Part shown: piece by piece, positions 17,550 to 26,006 of the stretch
Numbering within the stretch: position 1 is the stretch's first letter
Layout: the number at the start of each line of letters is the position of its first letter
NCBI RefSeq assembly: GCF_008709555.1
Contig: NZ_VYIJ01000010.1
Location: forward strand, 1-53,270
DNA: 53,270 bases
Direction: 5' to 3'
Source of the DNA: Thermoplasma sp.
GTDB lineage: Archaea > Thermoplasmatota > Thermoplasmata > Thermoplasmatales > Thermoplasmataceae
The notes under the pieces: generated by a model
The model's database searches: none
The model's input: only the letters and a program-made list of their open reading frames with translations
Told to the model about the DNA's origin: nothing
Program-made: the position numbers and the translations under genes

Positions 17550-18512
17550 TCAGATGGTGAATTCCTCTTTATCAGACATTATGAGGTCCATGGCCAGCTC
17601 TGCTATATCCGTGCCATAAAGGCCTATTCTCGAGATCTCCTCTGCTATGGAGCTTATAACGGTATCATAGTTCAGTATGCTCAACAGTTCATATTTTCTT
17701 GAAATTATCTCTCCCTTCCTGTTTATTATGCCATCTATCTCCTCAAATTTCTTGGCGTAGAATGCCTCCATGGCTCTGTTGTAGACATCCTTTGAATAGA
17801 TGAGGTTCTCCACCATTTTATCCTTCCCCTTTATGTCCTTTCTGTTCCTTATGACCTGGCATATGTTGACCGCATGGTCCGCTATCCTCTCAAGTATCCT
17901 GGACAGGACAAGTATGTAAACGTTTGACCGGTCATCCCTGCACCTGATCTTTACCTCACGGTATATATACCACTGGTACCTGTCGACCTCATCGTCCCTC
18001 AGAATTATATTCTCTATGAGGTCATCATCCTCGTCCTGTATGGCCTTGATGGTATCCTCTATCATCGTTGACACGTTGAGCGACATCCTCCTGATAGCCT
18101 TCTGAAGCGGGAAAGTGCTTGCGTTCAGCACGTTCTGTAGCACTATGCTCTTTGAGGTTTCTTCTATAACCTCTATGCCCATGACAACCTTGGCGAAGCG
18201 CTTTATATCGTCCCTCATCTCCATGGTCATCTTGTCCTTGGACACTACCACCAGCGTATCAAAGCCGGATATGTATGTCGATGTCAGAAGCCTCTGCAGC
18301 GGCTTTCCCGTATATGACCCTGGAAGAGTGATCTTCTTCGTTATTTCAGGTTCAGTGCTGTCTGGAGGCGCCACGATGAGATCACCACCCTGATCCATAA
18401 CATAGACTTCGCTTCCCTTGCCTATGTTATTTCTCTTCACCCACTCTGGTGGCAGTGATATTATATAGGTTGATCCGCCTGTTACCTGGACCTTTCTGGT
18501 CACGTGTTCCAT
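17550..18512 (-). CDS. AbrB-PhoU domain regulator
   Basis: A 320-residue protein with a SpoVT/AbrB-like swapped-hairpin domain at the N-terminus (RKVQVTGGSTYIISLPPEWV, about residues 5-24) and two PhoU-type helical repeats after residue 110, with acidic metal-binding patches (DEVDRYQWY and RIADHAVN). PhoU proteins sense phosphate status; the AbrB fusion suggests direct DNA binding. No phosphate transporter genes are next to it, so the targets are elsewhere. Its start follows a TATA-like ATATATTGC stretch on the minus strand. Confidence 0.85.
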   Translation of the reverse strand: MEHVTRKVQVTGGSTYIISLPPEWVKRNNIGKGSEVYVMDQGGDLIVAPPDSTEPEITKKITLPGSYTGKPLQRLLTSTYISGFDTLVVVSKDKMTMEMRDDIKRFAKVVMGIEVIEETSKSIVLQNVLNASTFPLQKAIRRMSLNVSTMIEDTIKAIQDEDDDLIENIILRDDEVDRYQWYIYREVKIRCRDDRSNVYILVLSRILERIADHAVNICQVIRNRKDIKGKDKMVENLIYSKDVYNRAMEAFYAKKFEEIDGIINRKGEIISRKYELLSILNYDTVISSIAEEISRIGLYGTDIAELAMDLIMSDKEEFTI

Positions 18513-18650
18513 GTCTATTTATCATATATATCAATAAAAACTTTTTCTATAGCAATATATACCTTATAATGATCCTCGGCTTTACACCGCACCTTCGCGA
18601 GGAGACGGGAAAATTATATATCGATTTTTCCGATGACATCCTGTGATACA

Positions 18651-18821
18651 ATGGCGGACATGCAAACGATCATGAAGGCACAGGCTGAACTTGCATACAT
18701 AAACGAGAGGCTTCAGCAGATACACCAGAACAGACCACAGCAGGGCTTTGATAAGCATGAGTATGAAGTACTAACACAGAGAAAGGCACAGCTTCTGGCG
18801 CTCCTTAATAGAAGGGAATGA
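18651..18821 (+). CDS. Small helical protein of unknown function
   Basis: A 56-residue protein starting MADMQTIMKAQAELAY. It is rich in Gln, Glu, Lys and Leu and predicted largely helical, with a possible coiled coil in the second half (EYEVLTQRKAQLLALL). The frame is open back to ATG 18633, but a TATA-like box (AAATTATATA, 18611-18620) would place the RNA start near 18640, and GTGAT precedes ATG 18651, so I choose 18651. I do not recognise a family. It is divergent from the AbrB-PhoU gene. Confidence 0.6.
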   Translation: MADMQTIMKAQAELAYINERLQQIHQNRPQQGFDKHEYEVLTQRKAQLLALLNRRE

Positions 18822-19030
18822 GCAGCCACCACTTCCAGCCCATCTCTGTAGTATATAACGCACAGTTGAGACACTAGGATTCGCTTAGAGCGGGCGCTCC
18901 AGTTTTGCGTCATTTACATAATATTTTAGGAAGTTCACTCTGGGTTATTGTGTAAAATTATGCAAAATATTTCCATTAACTGTTAAAGCCCTGTGCATGG
19001 CATGGTTACAGCGCCTTGGCATCATTGAAT

Positions 19031-19384
19031 TTATAGGAGTTTGTATTTTCCAGTTATCCTGTCCAGCTTTTCTTCATCGTCCGGGCCGAGGCCGATGCAC
19101 GTTATCGTTCCCGGTTCGACCTGCGTGTATCCCCTATCCTGTACTAATTCGTTTATTATGCCCATGGAATCGGCCATCCTCTTGATCTCCATTATTTCGT
19201 CTAGGCCGTTAACCTTCACAACGATCTTGCGCTGTCCCTCATCGTACCATTCGTCAAAGGTGTCTCTGTCCGTTCTCATCGATCTTAAGGCACAGCTGAC
19301 CGCCGCATGAGCGACCTGGGCCGCTATCTTTCCCTTGCCCATATCCAGATCCTTCCTGACTGCTATGACCATCTTCTTTACCAT
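19031..19384 (-). CDS. pth: Peptidyl-tRNA hydrolase 2
   Basis: A 117-residue Pth2 (archaeal/eukaryotic type), which releases stalled peptides from tRNA. It has the full family signature: [20 protein letters not shown] at the N-terminus with the catalytic Lys/Gln, [18 protein letters not shown] and the end block [14 protein letters not shown] structure of the T. acidophilum protein exists as far as I remember. Its start overlaps the end of carS by 7 nt, so the two are expressed together. Confidence 0.96.
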   Translation of the reverse strand: MVKKMVIAVRKDLDMGKGKIAAQVAHAAVSCALRSMRTDRDTFDEWYDEGQRKIVVKVNGLDEIMEIKRMADSMGIINELVQDRGYTQVEPGTITCIGLGPDDEEKLDRITGKYKLL

Positions 19385-19929
19385 GGCACATCCTTCTTAT
19401 GCATCCTGTATCCAATTATATTTACGGCCCTGTGTATAGGGGGCACTATCACCAGTATCACTATCATTGGGAGGTAGACATAATGCAGCATGAAGTATGA
19501 CCTCTCGAATATGTAAAGGAAAAGAAATGCCATTAGGGCAAAAGGCCACTGATCCAGGAGGCCGCCCTTGCCACCACGGTCTATGCCTATGCGCCTCTTT
19601 ATGAAGGAACCTGCTATGTCTCCGGTCAGAGAACCTGTAGCCATCACTAGAGGTATCATCAGTGCGCCATAGACGTTTCCATAAGTACCGAGGGCGTAAC
19701 CGAATGCGCCTGATATGAGATAGATGATGAAACCGGTGATCGTGCCTATCCCTATGCCTCCCAGGTATCCGCTCAGCGTCTTTCCATTCCCGAGTATCCT
19801 GCGCCCATCAAAAAACTTCTTCCCCCTGTCTATTACGAAGTGCCCTCCTGTTATGACGGCACCCGAGTTCGCTATGAGTGCCGGTATGAACATTATGATA
19901 GACTGTATGACGGCCACTATCTCGTTCAA
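19378..19929 (-). CDS. carS: CDP-archaeol synthase
   Basis: A 183-residue membrane protein of the archaeal CarS family (formerly DUF46), which joins CTP with digeranylgeranylglyceryl phosphate to form CDP-archaeol, the step before polar head attachment. Typical parts are [10 protein letters not shown] near residue 21, [20 protein letters not shown] (about 36-55) and a cytoplasmic [20 protein letters not shown] loop before the last helices. Four to five membrane helices are evident. With IPK/IDI2 about 2 kb away, this belongs to the ether-lipid pathway. Confidence 0.93.
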   Translation of the reverse strand: MNEIVAVIQSIIMFIPALIANSGAVITGGHFVIDRGKKFFDGRRILGNGKTLSGYLGGIGIGTITGFIIYLISGAFGYALGTYGNVYGALMIPLVMATGSLTGDIAGSFIKRRIGIDRGGKGGLLDQWPFALMAFLFLYIFERSYFMLHYVYLPMIVILVIVPPIHRAVNIIGYRMHKKDVPW

Positions 19930-20019
19930 TGCCTGGCTAATCTACGGATATTTAATAAATTTCCTACATGCAGACTGCCGGATATGCCTGGCAACCTAGT
20001 ACGGACTTTCAGCGTTCCT

Positions 20020-20604
20020 TCAGGCCATGCCGGCGACAGTCTTCAGAATATCTGCCTTCGTTATTATGCCCACAAGGTTACCGGCTTCTATTACGAGGAC
20101 AGCATTCGAGTATTTCAGCAGCTGGTATATTATGTTTACAGGCGTGTTCCTGTCAACCTGAGGCAGCACATCGCTCATGACCCTCCTGACGGTCAGCCCT
20201 CTCAGCGAGTCCACGCTCATGCCCTTTAGCAGCATGTCGTTGATGTTGTTCTCCGTTATTGTGCCTATGACCTTGTTCTCCTCATTCACAACGGGCAACT
20301 GCGAAAAACCCTTGTCTCTCATTATGTTGAGAGCGTTCAGTATGGAATCATCCGATCTGCAGACAACCACGTTCTTCGTCATTATTCTGTCGCATGTAAG
20401 GACCATGGTACTTGCCCTCTCGCTTGACTTTGTCAGGTATTCATATATGGCCTTTATCTTGGAATATGTGGGATTTATAGTGCCCTTCTCCAGCCTTGCT
20501 ATGTAGGACTGACTGACGCCAGTGACCTTCGCCAGATCCTTCTGGCTTATTCCCAGATTCTTCCGCATCTTTCTGAGCTCCTCGATGTTGGGCATCATTT
20601 CCAT
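20020..20604 (-). CDS. XRE helix-turn-helix and CBS-pair regulator
   Basis: A 194-residue regulator. Residues about 6-60 are a lambda-repressor-type helix-turn-helix (LRKMRKNLGISQKDLAKVTG then VSQSYIARLEKG). Two CBS domains fill the rest (about 72-125 and 135-190: ILNALNIMRDKGFSQLPVVN, and NIIYQLLKYSNAVLVIEAGN). CBS pairs usually bind adenosyl nucleotides, so this may report energy or SAM state. Two perfect inverted repeats lie over its own promoter, which suggests autoregulation. This HTH-CBS combination is common in archaea. Confidence 0.88.
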   Translation of the reverse strand: MEMMPNIEELRKMRKNLGISQKDLAKVTGVSQSYIARLEKGTINPTYSKIKAIYEYLTKSSERASTMVLTCDRIMTKNVVVCRSDDSILNALNIMRDKGFSQLPVVNEENKVIGTITENNINDMLLKGMSVDSLRGLTVRRVMSDVLPQVDRNTPVNIIYQLLKYSNAVLVIEAGNLVGIITKADILKTVAGMA

Positions 20605-20609
20605 AATGA

Positions 20610-20628
20610 TATATCGCGATTCGATATA
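20610..20628. promoter_or_regulatory. Inverted repeat 1 at the HTH-CBS promoter
   Basis: TATATCG-CGATT-CGATATA is an inverted repeat with perfect 7-bp arms, ending 6 bp before the regulator's ATG. It overlaps the likely transcription start and TATA region, a position suited to repression by the gene's own product. Confidence 0.5.
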
Positions 20629-20632
20629 ATAA

Positions 20633-20649
20633 TATTACCCGAGGTAATA
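20633..20649. promoter_or_regulatory. Inverted repeat 2 at the HTH-CBS promoter
   Basis: TATTACC-CGA-GGTAATA is a second perfect inverted repeat (7-bp arms, 3-bp spacer), centred about 22 bp upstream of the centre of repeat 1, that is, two helical turns away on the same face of the DNA. Its sequence differs from repeat 1, so the two may bind different proteins, or one may be the TATA/BRE flank. Confidence 0.5.
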
Positions 20650-20691
20650 AAAAGATCATTGAATATAATCATATTGAAATGCCGATCCGGA

Positions 20692-21477
20692 TCATAGATC
20701 TACCTTCTCGAACGTTGGATTCTCGTAATCACCGTGGAGTACAGCCGCCGGTGTCTCAGGATCATGGTTGAACACACAGACGTAACCTTCCCTTATCGCC
20801 TTTCTTATGAGGATCTTCTTCATCTGAACGGTCCTAACGGGATCAAGATCAATGGCGGTCCTGTAGGGTAGTTTGAGATGGAATGTTGATGGGACAAGAT
20901 CGCCAAGATACATGACCTTGGTGTTCCCGGTATTCACTAATATGACCTGGTGTCCAAACGTATGCCCTCCAGTTTTTATGACTGTGATGTATTTCCCGAT
21001 CCTTCTCGATCCGTTTAACGCTATCTTCCGCTTTATATCTGAGTAGTTGATGGTGTAGTTGGCCCTTGTCACCGCATTCCTGTACCTGAGATCCCTGAAT
21101 TCGGTGGACTGAGCGTATGTGTATGCGTTCCTGAAATCATTGTTGTGACCAACATGATCGAAATGCAGGTGCGAATTTATTATCATTGTTATCGAATCCG
21201 GATCTCCGTGTTTCTCTATGTATTCAAGCACATCGCTGCTCTTCTCTATCCTGTATATTTTCTGGAATTTCTCGCTGAAGCTCCTACCGATACCACTGTC
21301 TATGAGGAAAGAGATGTCGTCACCGTGTGCGTATACTACGTTGGTTGCCAGCCTTATGGTGTTGTCCACATCCTTAACGGTTCTGGACCATATTGCCTTT
21401 GGTATCACGCCGAATATGGCACCTGCGTCTAGGTAAAAGTAGCCGTCATTCAGTATCTCCAATGTCAAGCCAGACAT
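20692..21477 (-). CDS. Metallo-beta-lactamase fold hydrolase
   Basis: A 261-residue MBL-fold protein. The metal motif is SHLHFDHVGHN (about residues 102-112), with later ligands in GGHTFGHQ, VMYLGDLVP and VCVFNHDPE. The arrangement is close to the lactonase-like branch that includes AHL lactonases, but substrate specificity cannot be read from sequence. It is divergent from the GNAT-IPK operon, with a 94-bp spacer containing the promoters of both. Confidence 0.85.
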   Translation of the reverse strand: MSGLTLEILNDGYFYLDAGAIFGVIPKAIWSRTVKDVDNTIRLATNVVYAHGDDISFLIDSGIGRSFSEKFQKIYRIEKSSDVLEYIEKHGDPDSITMIINSHLHFDHVGHNNDFRNAYTYAQSTEFRDLRYRNAVTRANYTINYSDIKRKIALNGSRRIGKYITVIKTGGHTFGHQVILVNTGNTKVMYLGDLVPSTFHLKLPYRTAIDLDPVRTVQMKKILIRKAIREGYVCVFNHDPETPAAVLHGDYENPTFEKVDL

Positions 21478-21571
21478 GCTGTAATATCGTAGTATTGCAT
21501 TAAAGGTTTGCCGGAGATCCTATCGCTGATGCATACACCAACTTTTTAAATACGCGTGTTTTCGTGTCACG

Positions 21572-22102
21572 ATGAAGATCAGATCCGCCAGAATGAACCT
21601 GGAGATCGAGGAGCCAATCGACATAAGCTATGCAGATGACATAGCTGATCTTGCCAACGACAGAGAACTTGTAAGAAGCATAGGCAGCCATTCCTTTCCA
21701 TATCCGTACACGCGTGAGGATGCCATATACTTCATAGAATCGCAGAGGTCCTATGGAAGCGAGGTCTTCCGCGTTGATTTCCTGATAAAGTTTGAGGGCA
21801 GGCCTGCGGGGGTCATCGGTCTCAGCGAGATCAACCGCACCGACAGCAACGCGCATGTCGGGTACTGGGTCGGAAAAAAGTTCAGGGGTAAAGGTATAGC
21901 GACCGAGGCCCTTCATCTTATTGTTAAATATTCAAGGGATATGAAGATACATCGGCTTTACACCTCCGTGGTTGAGTTCAACTTTCCCTCAATGATCGTA
22001 CTGATGCGCAATGGATTCAGGATCGAAGGGCGAGAGAGTGATGCGATCAGGATAGGTGGAAGATACTACGATTTCATAAAATTCGCAAGGCTGAACATAT
22101 GA
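21572..22102 (+). CDS. GNAT family N-acetyltransferase
   Basis: A 176-residue acetyltransferase of the RimJ/RimL type. The acetyl-CoA loop is VGKKFRGKGIATEALHL (about residues 102-118) and the following helix and strand (LYTSVVEFNFPSMIVLMRNG) are typical. The acceptor may be a protein N-terminus or a small amine. A TTTTTAAATAC element about 25 bp upstream fits a leaderless ATG at 21572. It is the first gene of a tight four-gene operon; its stop overlaps the IPK start by 4 nt. Confidence 0.88.
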   Translation: MKIRSARMNLEIEEPIDISYADDIADLANDRELVRSIGSHSFPYPYTREDAIYFIESQRSYGSEVFRVDFLIKFEGRPAGVIGLSEINRTDSNAHVGYWVGKKFRGKGIATEALHLIVKYSRDMKIHRLYTSVVEFNFPSMIVLMRNGFRIEGRESDAIRIGGRYYDFIKFARLNI

Positions 22103-22836
22103 TTATACTGAAGATGGGCGGAAGCGTTATCACGGATAAGTCGACATACAGAACGGCTAAGCCCGATGCGATCAGGAAAATCGTTGGTGTTCTCTCCGGC
22201 CTGAATGATATCGTCTGCATTGTGCACGGTGGTGGATCCTTTGGCCACATAAAGGCCAGGGAGTACGGCCTGCCAGGACCGAAAACCGAGATGTCGAGCA
22301 TGGGTTACAGCATCGTGCACAGGGACATGGAGGAGCTTGATCTTATGGTAATAAATTCCATGATAGAGCTGGGCATGCGGCCTGTTTCCGTACCGGTTAG
22401 TTCTCTGCGGTACGAGGGTCGATTCGATTATACGCCCATATTGAGGTACATCGATGCTGGCTTTGTTCCGGTTTCCTATGGTGACGTATATATAAAGGAT
22501 GAGCATTCATATGGTATATATTCTGGAGACGACATAATGGCAGATATGGCTGAACTGCTTAGACCGGATATGGCCATTTTCCTGACGGACGTGGATGGCA
22601 TCTACGACAGGGACCCAAAGAGGAACAGAGACGCCGTTCTGCTCAGGGAGATCAGCACAAGCCCTGAGTTCGATCAGGTGCAGAACGATGTGACCGGCGG
22701 CATAGGGAAGAAATTCGAATCCATGATGAGGATGAAGAAAAACGTGAAGAGAGGAGTTTACCTGATCAATGGCAACCATCCGGAGAGGATCAGAGATATC
22801 GGAAGTGGATCATTCATAGGAACGGTGATAAGATGA
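22099..22836 (+). CDS. ipk: Isopentenyl phosphate kinase
   Basis: A 245-residue amino acid kinase-fold enzyme that phosphorylates isopentenyl phosphate to IPP, the last kinase step of the archaeal mevalonate routes. It shows the N-terminal LKMGGSVITDK, the glycine loop VHGGGSFGH with the catalytic His50, and FLTDVDGIYDRDPK. It matches the T. acidophilum enzyme (Ta0103), which I recall as structurally characterised. ATGA overlaps join it to the acetyltransferase gene before it and the IPP isomerase gene after it, placing two consecutive pathway enzymes in one transcript. Confidence 0.97.
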   Translation: MIILKMGGSVITDKSTYRTAKPDAIRKIVGVLSGLNDIVCIVHGGGSFGHIKAREYGLPGPKTEMSSMGYSIVHRDMEELDLMVINSMIELGMRPVSVPVSSLRYEGRFDYTPILRYIDAGFVPVSYGDVYIKDEHSYGIYSGDDIMADMAELLRPDMAIFLTDVDGIYDRDPKRNRDAVLLREISTSPEFDQVQNDVTGGIGKKFESMMRMKKNVKRGVYLINGNHPERIRDIGSGSFIGTVIR

Positions 22837-23879
22837 TAGGAAAGAGGAAGGAGGAGCATATAAGGATCGCGGAGAATGATGATGTATCGGCATTCCACAA
22901 CTTCTGGGACGACATAACACTGATGCATGAGGCCGACCCAGAGGTCAATTACGATGAGATAGACACCTCTGTTGATTTCCTTGGGAAGAAACTTAAGTTC
23001 CCAATGATAATCTCGTCCATGACGGGCGGTGCCGAGATAGCCAAGAACATAAACAGAAACCTCGCCATCGCAGCCGAGAAGTTCGGGATAGGCATGGGTG
23101 TGGGCAGCATGAGGGCTGCCATACTGGACAGGAGCATAGAGGATACCTATGCAGTCATAAATGAGAGCAACGTACCCCTGAAGATAGCAAACATAGGGGC
23201 GCCGCAGCTGGTAAGGCAGGACAAGGAGGCCGTATCCACAAAGGACATAGCCTATATATACGATCTGATAAAGGCCGATTTCCTCGCAGTTCACTTCAAC
23301 TTCCTGCAGGAGATGGTGCAGCCAGAGGGTGATCGCAATTCGAAGGGTGTTATAGACAGGATAAGGGATCTGGCCGGATCATTCAACATAATAGCGAAAG
23401 AAACTGGAAGCGGCTTCAGCCGGAGAACTGCCGAAAGGCTGATAGATGCTGGCGTAAAGGCCATAGAGGTTTCAGGTGTCAGTGGAACGACCTTCGCTGC
23501 TGTTGAGTACTACAGGGCGAAGAAGGAGAACAATCTTGAGAAGATGAGGGTAGGCGAGACCTTCTGGAACTGGGGCATTCCTTCCCCCGCCTCTGTTTAT
23601 TACTGCAGCGATCTGGCACCGGTGATCGGCAGCGGTGGCCTGAGAAATGGCCTTGATCTGGCAAAGGCGATAGCCATGGGCGCGACAGCCGGTGGCTTCG
23701 CCAGAAGCCTTCTGAAGGATGCAGACACCGCCCCGGAACAGCTGATGAAAAACATAGAACTAATACAGCGTGAATTCCGTGTCGCGCTGTTTTTGACGGG
23801 AAACAAAAATGTTTATGAGCTTAAATTTACTAAAAAGATCGTTGCAGATCCACTGAGATCATGGCTGGAGGCAAAATAG
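22833..23879 (+). CDS. fni: Isopentenyl-diphosphate isomerase, type 2
   Basis: A 348-residue FMN-dependent IPP isomerase that interconverts IPP and DMAPP, directly after the IPK step. FMN and substrate motifs are intact: ISSMTGGAEIAKNINRNLAI (about residues 66-85), GVGSMRAAI, VHFNFLQEMVQPEGD, and near the end IGSGGLRNGLDLAKAIAMGA. The type 2 enzyme is the usual archaeal form. It is followed without a gap by the ZPR1-type gene. Confidence 0.96.
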   Translation: MIGKRKEEHIRIAENDDVSAFHNFWDDITLMHEADPEVNYDEIDTSVDFLGKKLKFPMIISSMTGGAEIAKNINRNLAIAAEKFGIGMGVGSMRAAILDRSIEDTYAVINESNVPLKIANIGAPQLVRQDKEAVSTKDIAYIYDLIKADFLAVHFNFLQEMVQPEGDRNSKGVIDRIRDLAGSFNIIAKETGSGFSRRTAERLIDAGVKAIEVSGVSGTTFAAVEYYRAKKENNLEKMRVGETFWNWGIPSPASVYYCSDLAPVIGSGGLRNGLDLAKAIAMGATAGGFARSLLKDADTAPEQLMKNIELIQREFRVALFLTGNKNVYELKFTKKIVADPLRSWLEAK

Positions 23880-24401
23880 ATGGATGTTCCCAGAGAGATC
23901 GAAACTGAGATGGAATGCCCGGTATGCGGTTCTAACCTTTACCTTATCACCTATGATACCCAGATACCTTACGAGGGGCGTATTTCCATATACACCTATT
24001 TCTGCAAGGAGTGCAGGTACAGGAAAACTGAGGTCTACTCCGATGAGAAGCGTGATCCGAAAAAGATCACAGTGAAGGTCGAGAGCCCTGACGACCTCCG
24101 CATAATAGTTTACAGATCTAGAAGGGCAGACGTTTACATACCAGAAATGGAAGCGTCAATAGATTCCGCCGAATATTCCAACGGAGAGATCACGACCATA
24201 GAGGGGATAATATACAGGATAGGGGAAAAACTCGATCTACTTGCAGTTGACGATCAAAATAATGAGAAGATAACGGCACTGAGGAAACGCATAGATGGAA
24301 TAATAAACGGAAAATTTGAATCTTTCACGCTAATAATAATGGATGAATCTGGGAAAAGTGTTGTTCATAGTGATAAGGCCATGGTTGAATCCATGGATTA
24401 G
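23880..24401 (+). CDS. ZPR1 zinc-finger domain protein
   Basis: A 173-residue protein whose first 60 residues are a ZPR1-type zinc ribbon: CPVCGSNLYLI, then TQIPYEGRISIYTYF and CKECRYRKTEV (four Cys). The rest follows the ZPR1 beta-sandwich pattern with SPDDLRIIVYRSRRADVYIP and ends in a helical region. Eukaryotic ZPR1 has two such modules and binds elongation factor eEF1A; archaeal proteins have one, with an unproved role. It begins on the nucleotide after the isomerase stop codon, so it is in the isoprenoid operon. Confidence 0.85.
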   Translation: MDVPREIETEMECPVCGSNLYLITYDTQIPYEGRISIYTYFCKECRYRKTEVYSDEKRDPKKITVKVESPDDLRIIVYRSRRADVYIPEMEASIDSAEYSNGEITTIEGIIYRIGEKLDLLAVDDQNNEKITALRKRIDGIINGKFESFTLIIMDESGKSVVHSDKAMVESMD

Positions 24402-24589
24402 TTCTGCTTCAGGCCGTAATAAATCTTCTTCCCACTTTTTTTATTCGTCTCAATCTTAACCAGTTTGCCGCTCTTCACGAGTTCCTGAAGCTTCTTATCA
24501 AGATCCTTCAGGCCAGTTACAGAAAGGATCTGCTCCTCTGTGAGGTACACATCCGGGTTCTCATTGAACAATTCCAGTACAGGATCCAT
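24398..24589 (-). CDS. Small winged-helix protein
   Basis: A 63-residue protein with a plausible winged helix: LTEEQILSVTGLKDLDKKLQ as helix-turn-helix, then ELVKSGKLVKIETNKKSGKK as a basic wing with YYGLKQN at the end. It resembles small archaeal DNA-binding proteins but I cannot name a family. It converges with the ZPR1 gene, overlapping by 4 nt, and lies after hisS in the same direction with a 50-bp AT-rich gap between. Confidence 0.7.
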   Translation of the reverse strand: MDPVLELFNENPDVYLTEEQILSVTGLKDLDKKLQELVKSGKLVKIETNKKSGKKIYYGLKQN

Positions 24590-24639
24590 AAGCCTCCCAG
24601 AATTCGAAAATATTTAAATTTTTTTCATTTCATGTTCCT

Positions 24640-25920
24640 TCATCTGGCCTTAGAAACCACATGATCCACAATGGAATCAAGAGAAACTGTCTCCTGCTCT
24701 CCAGTACGCATATCCCTAAGAGTTACGTTTCCCTTTTCAAGATCACGTTCGCCAAATATCAGCGCATAATCGGCGTTTATGGCAGAGGCGTATTTGAGCT
24801 GCGATGAAAGCCCACGTTCCATTATCTCAACGGTCACATCTATCCCGACATCCCTTAGCTTTCTAGAGTACTCGTTCAACGTGCCGGAATTTACCTTTCC
24901 GACCCTGCACATGTAAACCGATTTCCTCTGCCTTGGTATTTGAACATTCTCCCTCCTGAGGAGAAGCGATATGACCGCATCGCCCATGCCAAAACCTACG
25001 GCAGGAACGGAATCTCCAGACATAAGAGATGCGAGATTGTCATATCTTCCACCACCAAGTATGGCCCTGAACTGACCAGATCTGTCGTAGGCCTCAAATA
25101 CTATACCCGTGTAGTAGGATAAACCACGCACTATTGAAAAGTCATAGCGCACGTTTCTGACACCGTATGAACCGAGCAGATCCTTCACCAGTCCCATCCT
25201 AGTTATCTCATCGCTACCCCTTCCTGTTATCTTCTCTATCTCGTCTATTCCAAGCGTCCCAGAGCAAAGGTCAACTATCATGGATACCCCATCTTCGCCA
25301 ACACCTGCTGACCTGAGCTGATCGGTGAAATCATCCCTGCTGATCTTGTGGTACCGATCGATGATGGAGAAAATTGAGAATGGATCGGATGATGTAATTC
25401 CGCCTATGATTTCCTCCATAATCTTCCTGCTGTTTATCCTTATCTCATACACATTAGAGAGCCCAAGAGCGTCAAGTATGGATGACGCGAGTGCGATGAC
25501 TTCCGCATCTGCCTCTGGGCTGTCGCTCCCAAATATATCAGCATTGAACTGGTAGTGCTCCCTGTATCTGCCGGCCTGAGGCTCCTCGTAGCGCCATACC
25601 TTAGGAAAACTATACCAGCGAAGGGGTTTCGGAAGATCCTTCCTTGAGGTGACCATCCTCACCGTGGATGGCGTTGCCTCAGGTATAAGCGTTACCTCCC
25701 TGCCCCCCTTGTCAACGAATGAATACGTCTGCTGAAGAAGTTCCTCCCCTGACTTTAACCTGTAGAGGTCAAGATATTCTAGGCTCGGAAAATCTATCCG
25801 CCTGAAACCGAAAGCTTCAGCGACCTCTTCAGCCTTCCTGAATATGAACTTCTCGACATCCATGTCCTCGGGATAAAAATCTCTGAACCCTCGTATCTTT
25901 TCTATCTGCAAACGGTACAC
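24640..25920 (-). CDS. hisS: Histidyl-tRNA synthetase
   Basis: A 426-residue class II aminoacyl-tRNA synthetase. Motif 2 ([20 protein letters not shown]), the histidine-specific [15 protein letters not shown] and motif 3 region [14 protein letters not shown] with VPAVGFGMG are all present, followed by the HisRS anticodon-binding domain. The length is normal and nothing is missing. It is divergent in no sense from its neighbours: the AAA+ ATPase gene lies upstream in the same direction, with an 86-bp spacer carrying a TATA-like stretch. Confidence 0.96.
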   Translation of the reverse strand: MYRLQIEKIRGFRDFYPEDMDVEKFIFRKAEEVAEAFGFRRIDFPSLEYLDLYRLKSGEELLQQTYSFVDKGGREVTLIPEATPSTVRMVTSRKDLPKPLRWYSFPKVWRYEEPQAGRYREHYQFNADIFGSDSPEADAEVIALASSILDALGLSNVYEIRINSRKIMEEIIGGITSSDPFSIFSIIDRYHKISRDDFTDQLRSAGVGEDGVSMIVDLCSGTLGIDEIEKITGRGSDEITRMGLVKDLLGSYGVRNVRYDFSIVRGLSYYTGIVFEAYDRSGQFRAILGGGRYDNLASLMSGDSVPAVGFGMGDAVISLLLRRENVQIPRQRKSVYMCRVGKVNSGTLNEYSRKLRDVGIDVTVEIMERGLSSQLKYASAINADYALIFGERDLEKGNVTLRDMRTGEQETVSLDSIVDHVVSKAR

Positions 25921-26006
25921 CTTCTGATAAAATTGTGGGACGGTATATATTTATTTTTATTGCCGCGGATCAGAAAATGATGGGGCGCTATGAAAGGTCG
26001 ATCGAA

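Noticed and set aside
18890-18901. GAGCG-GG-CGCTC repeat after the small helical gene as a terminator hairpin
   Set aside because: A 2-nt loop cannot form a stable hairpin and there is no T run after it.
18713-18913. Minus-strand frame starting MTQNWSARSKRILVSQL opposite the small helical protein
   Set aside because: The first 30 residues look somewhat protein-like, but the rest is antisense to the 18651 gene and Cys-rich. No start signal was seen.
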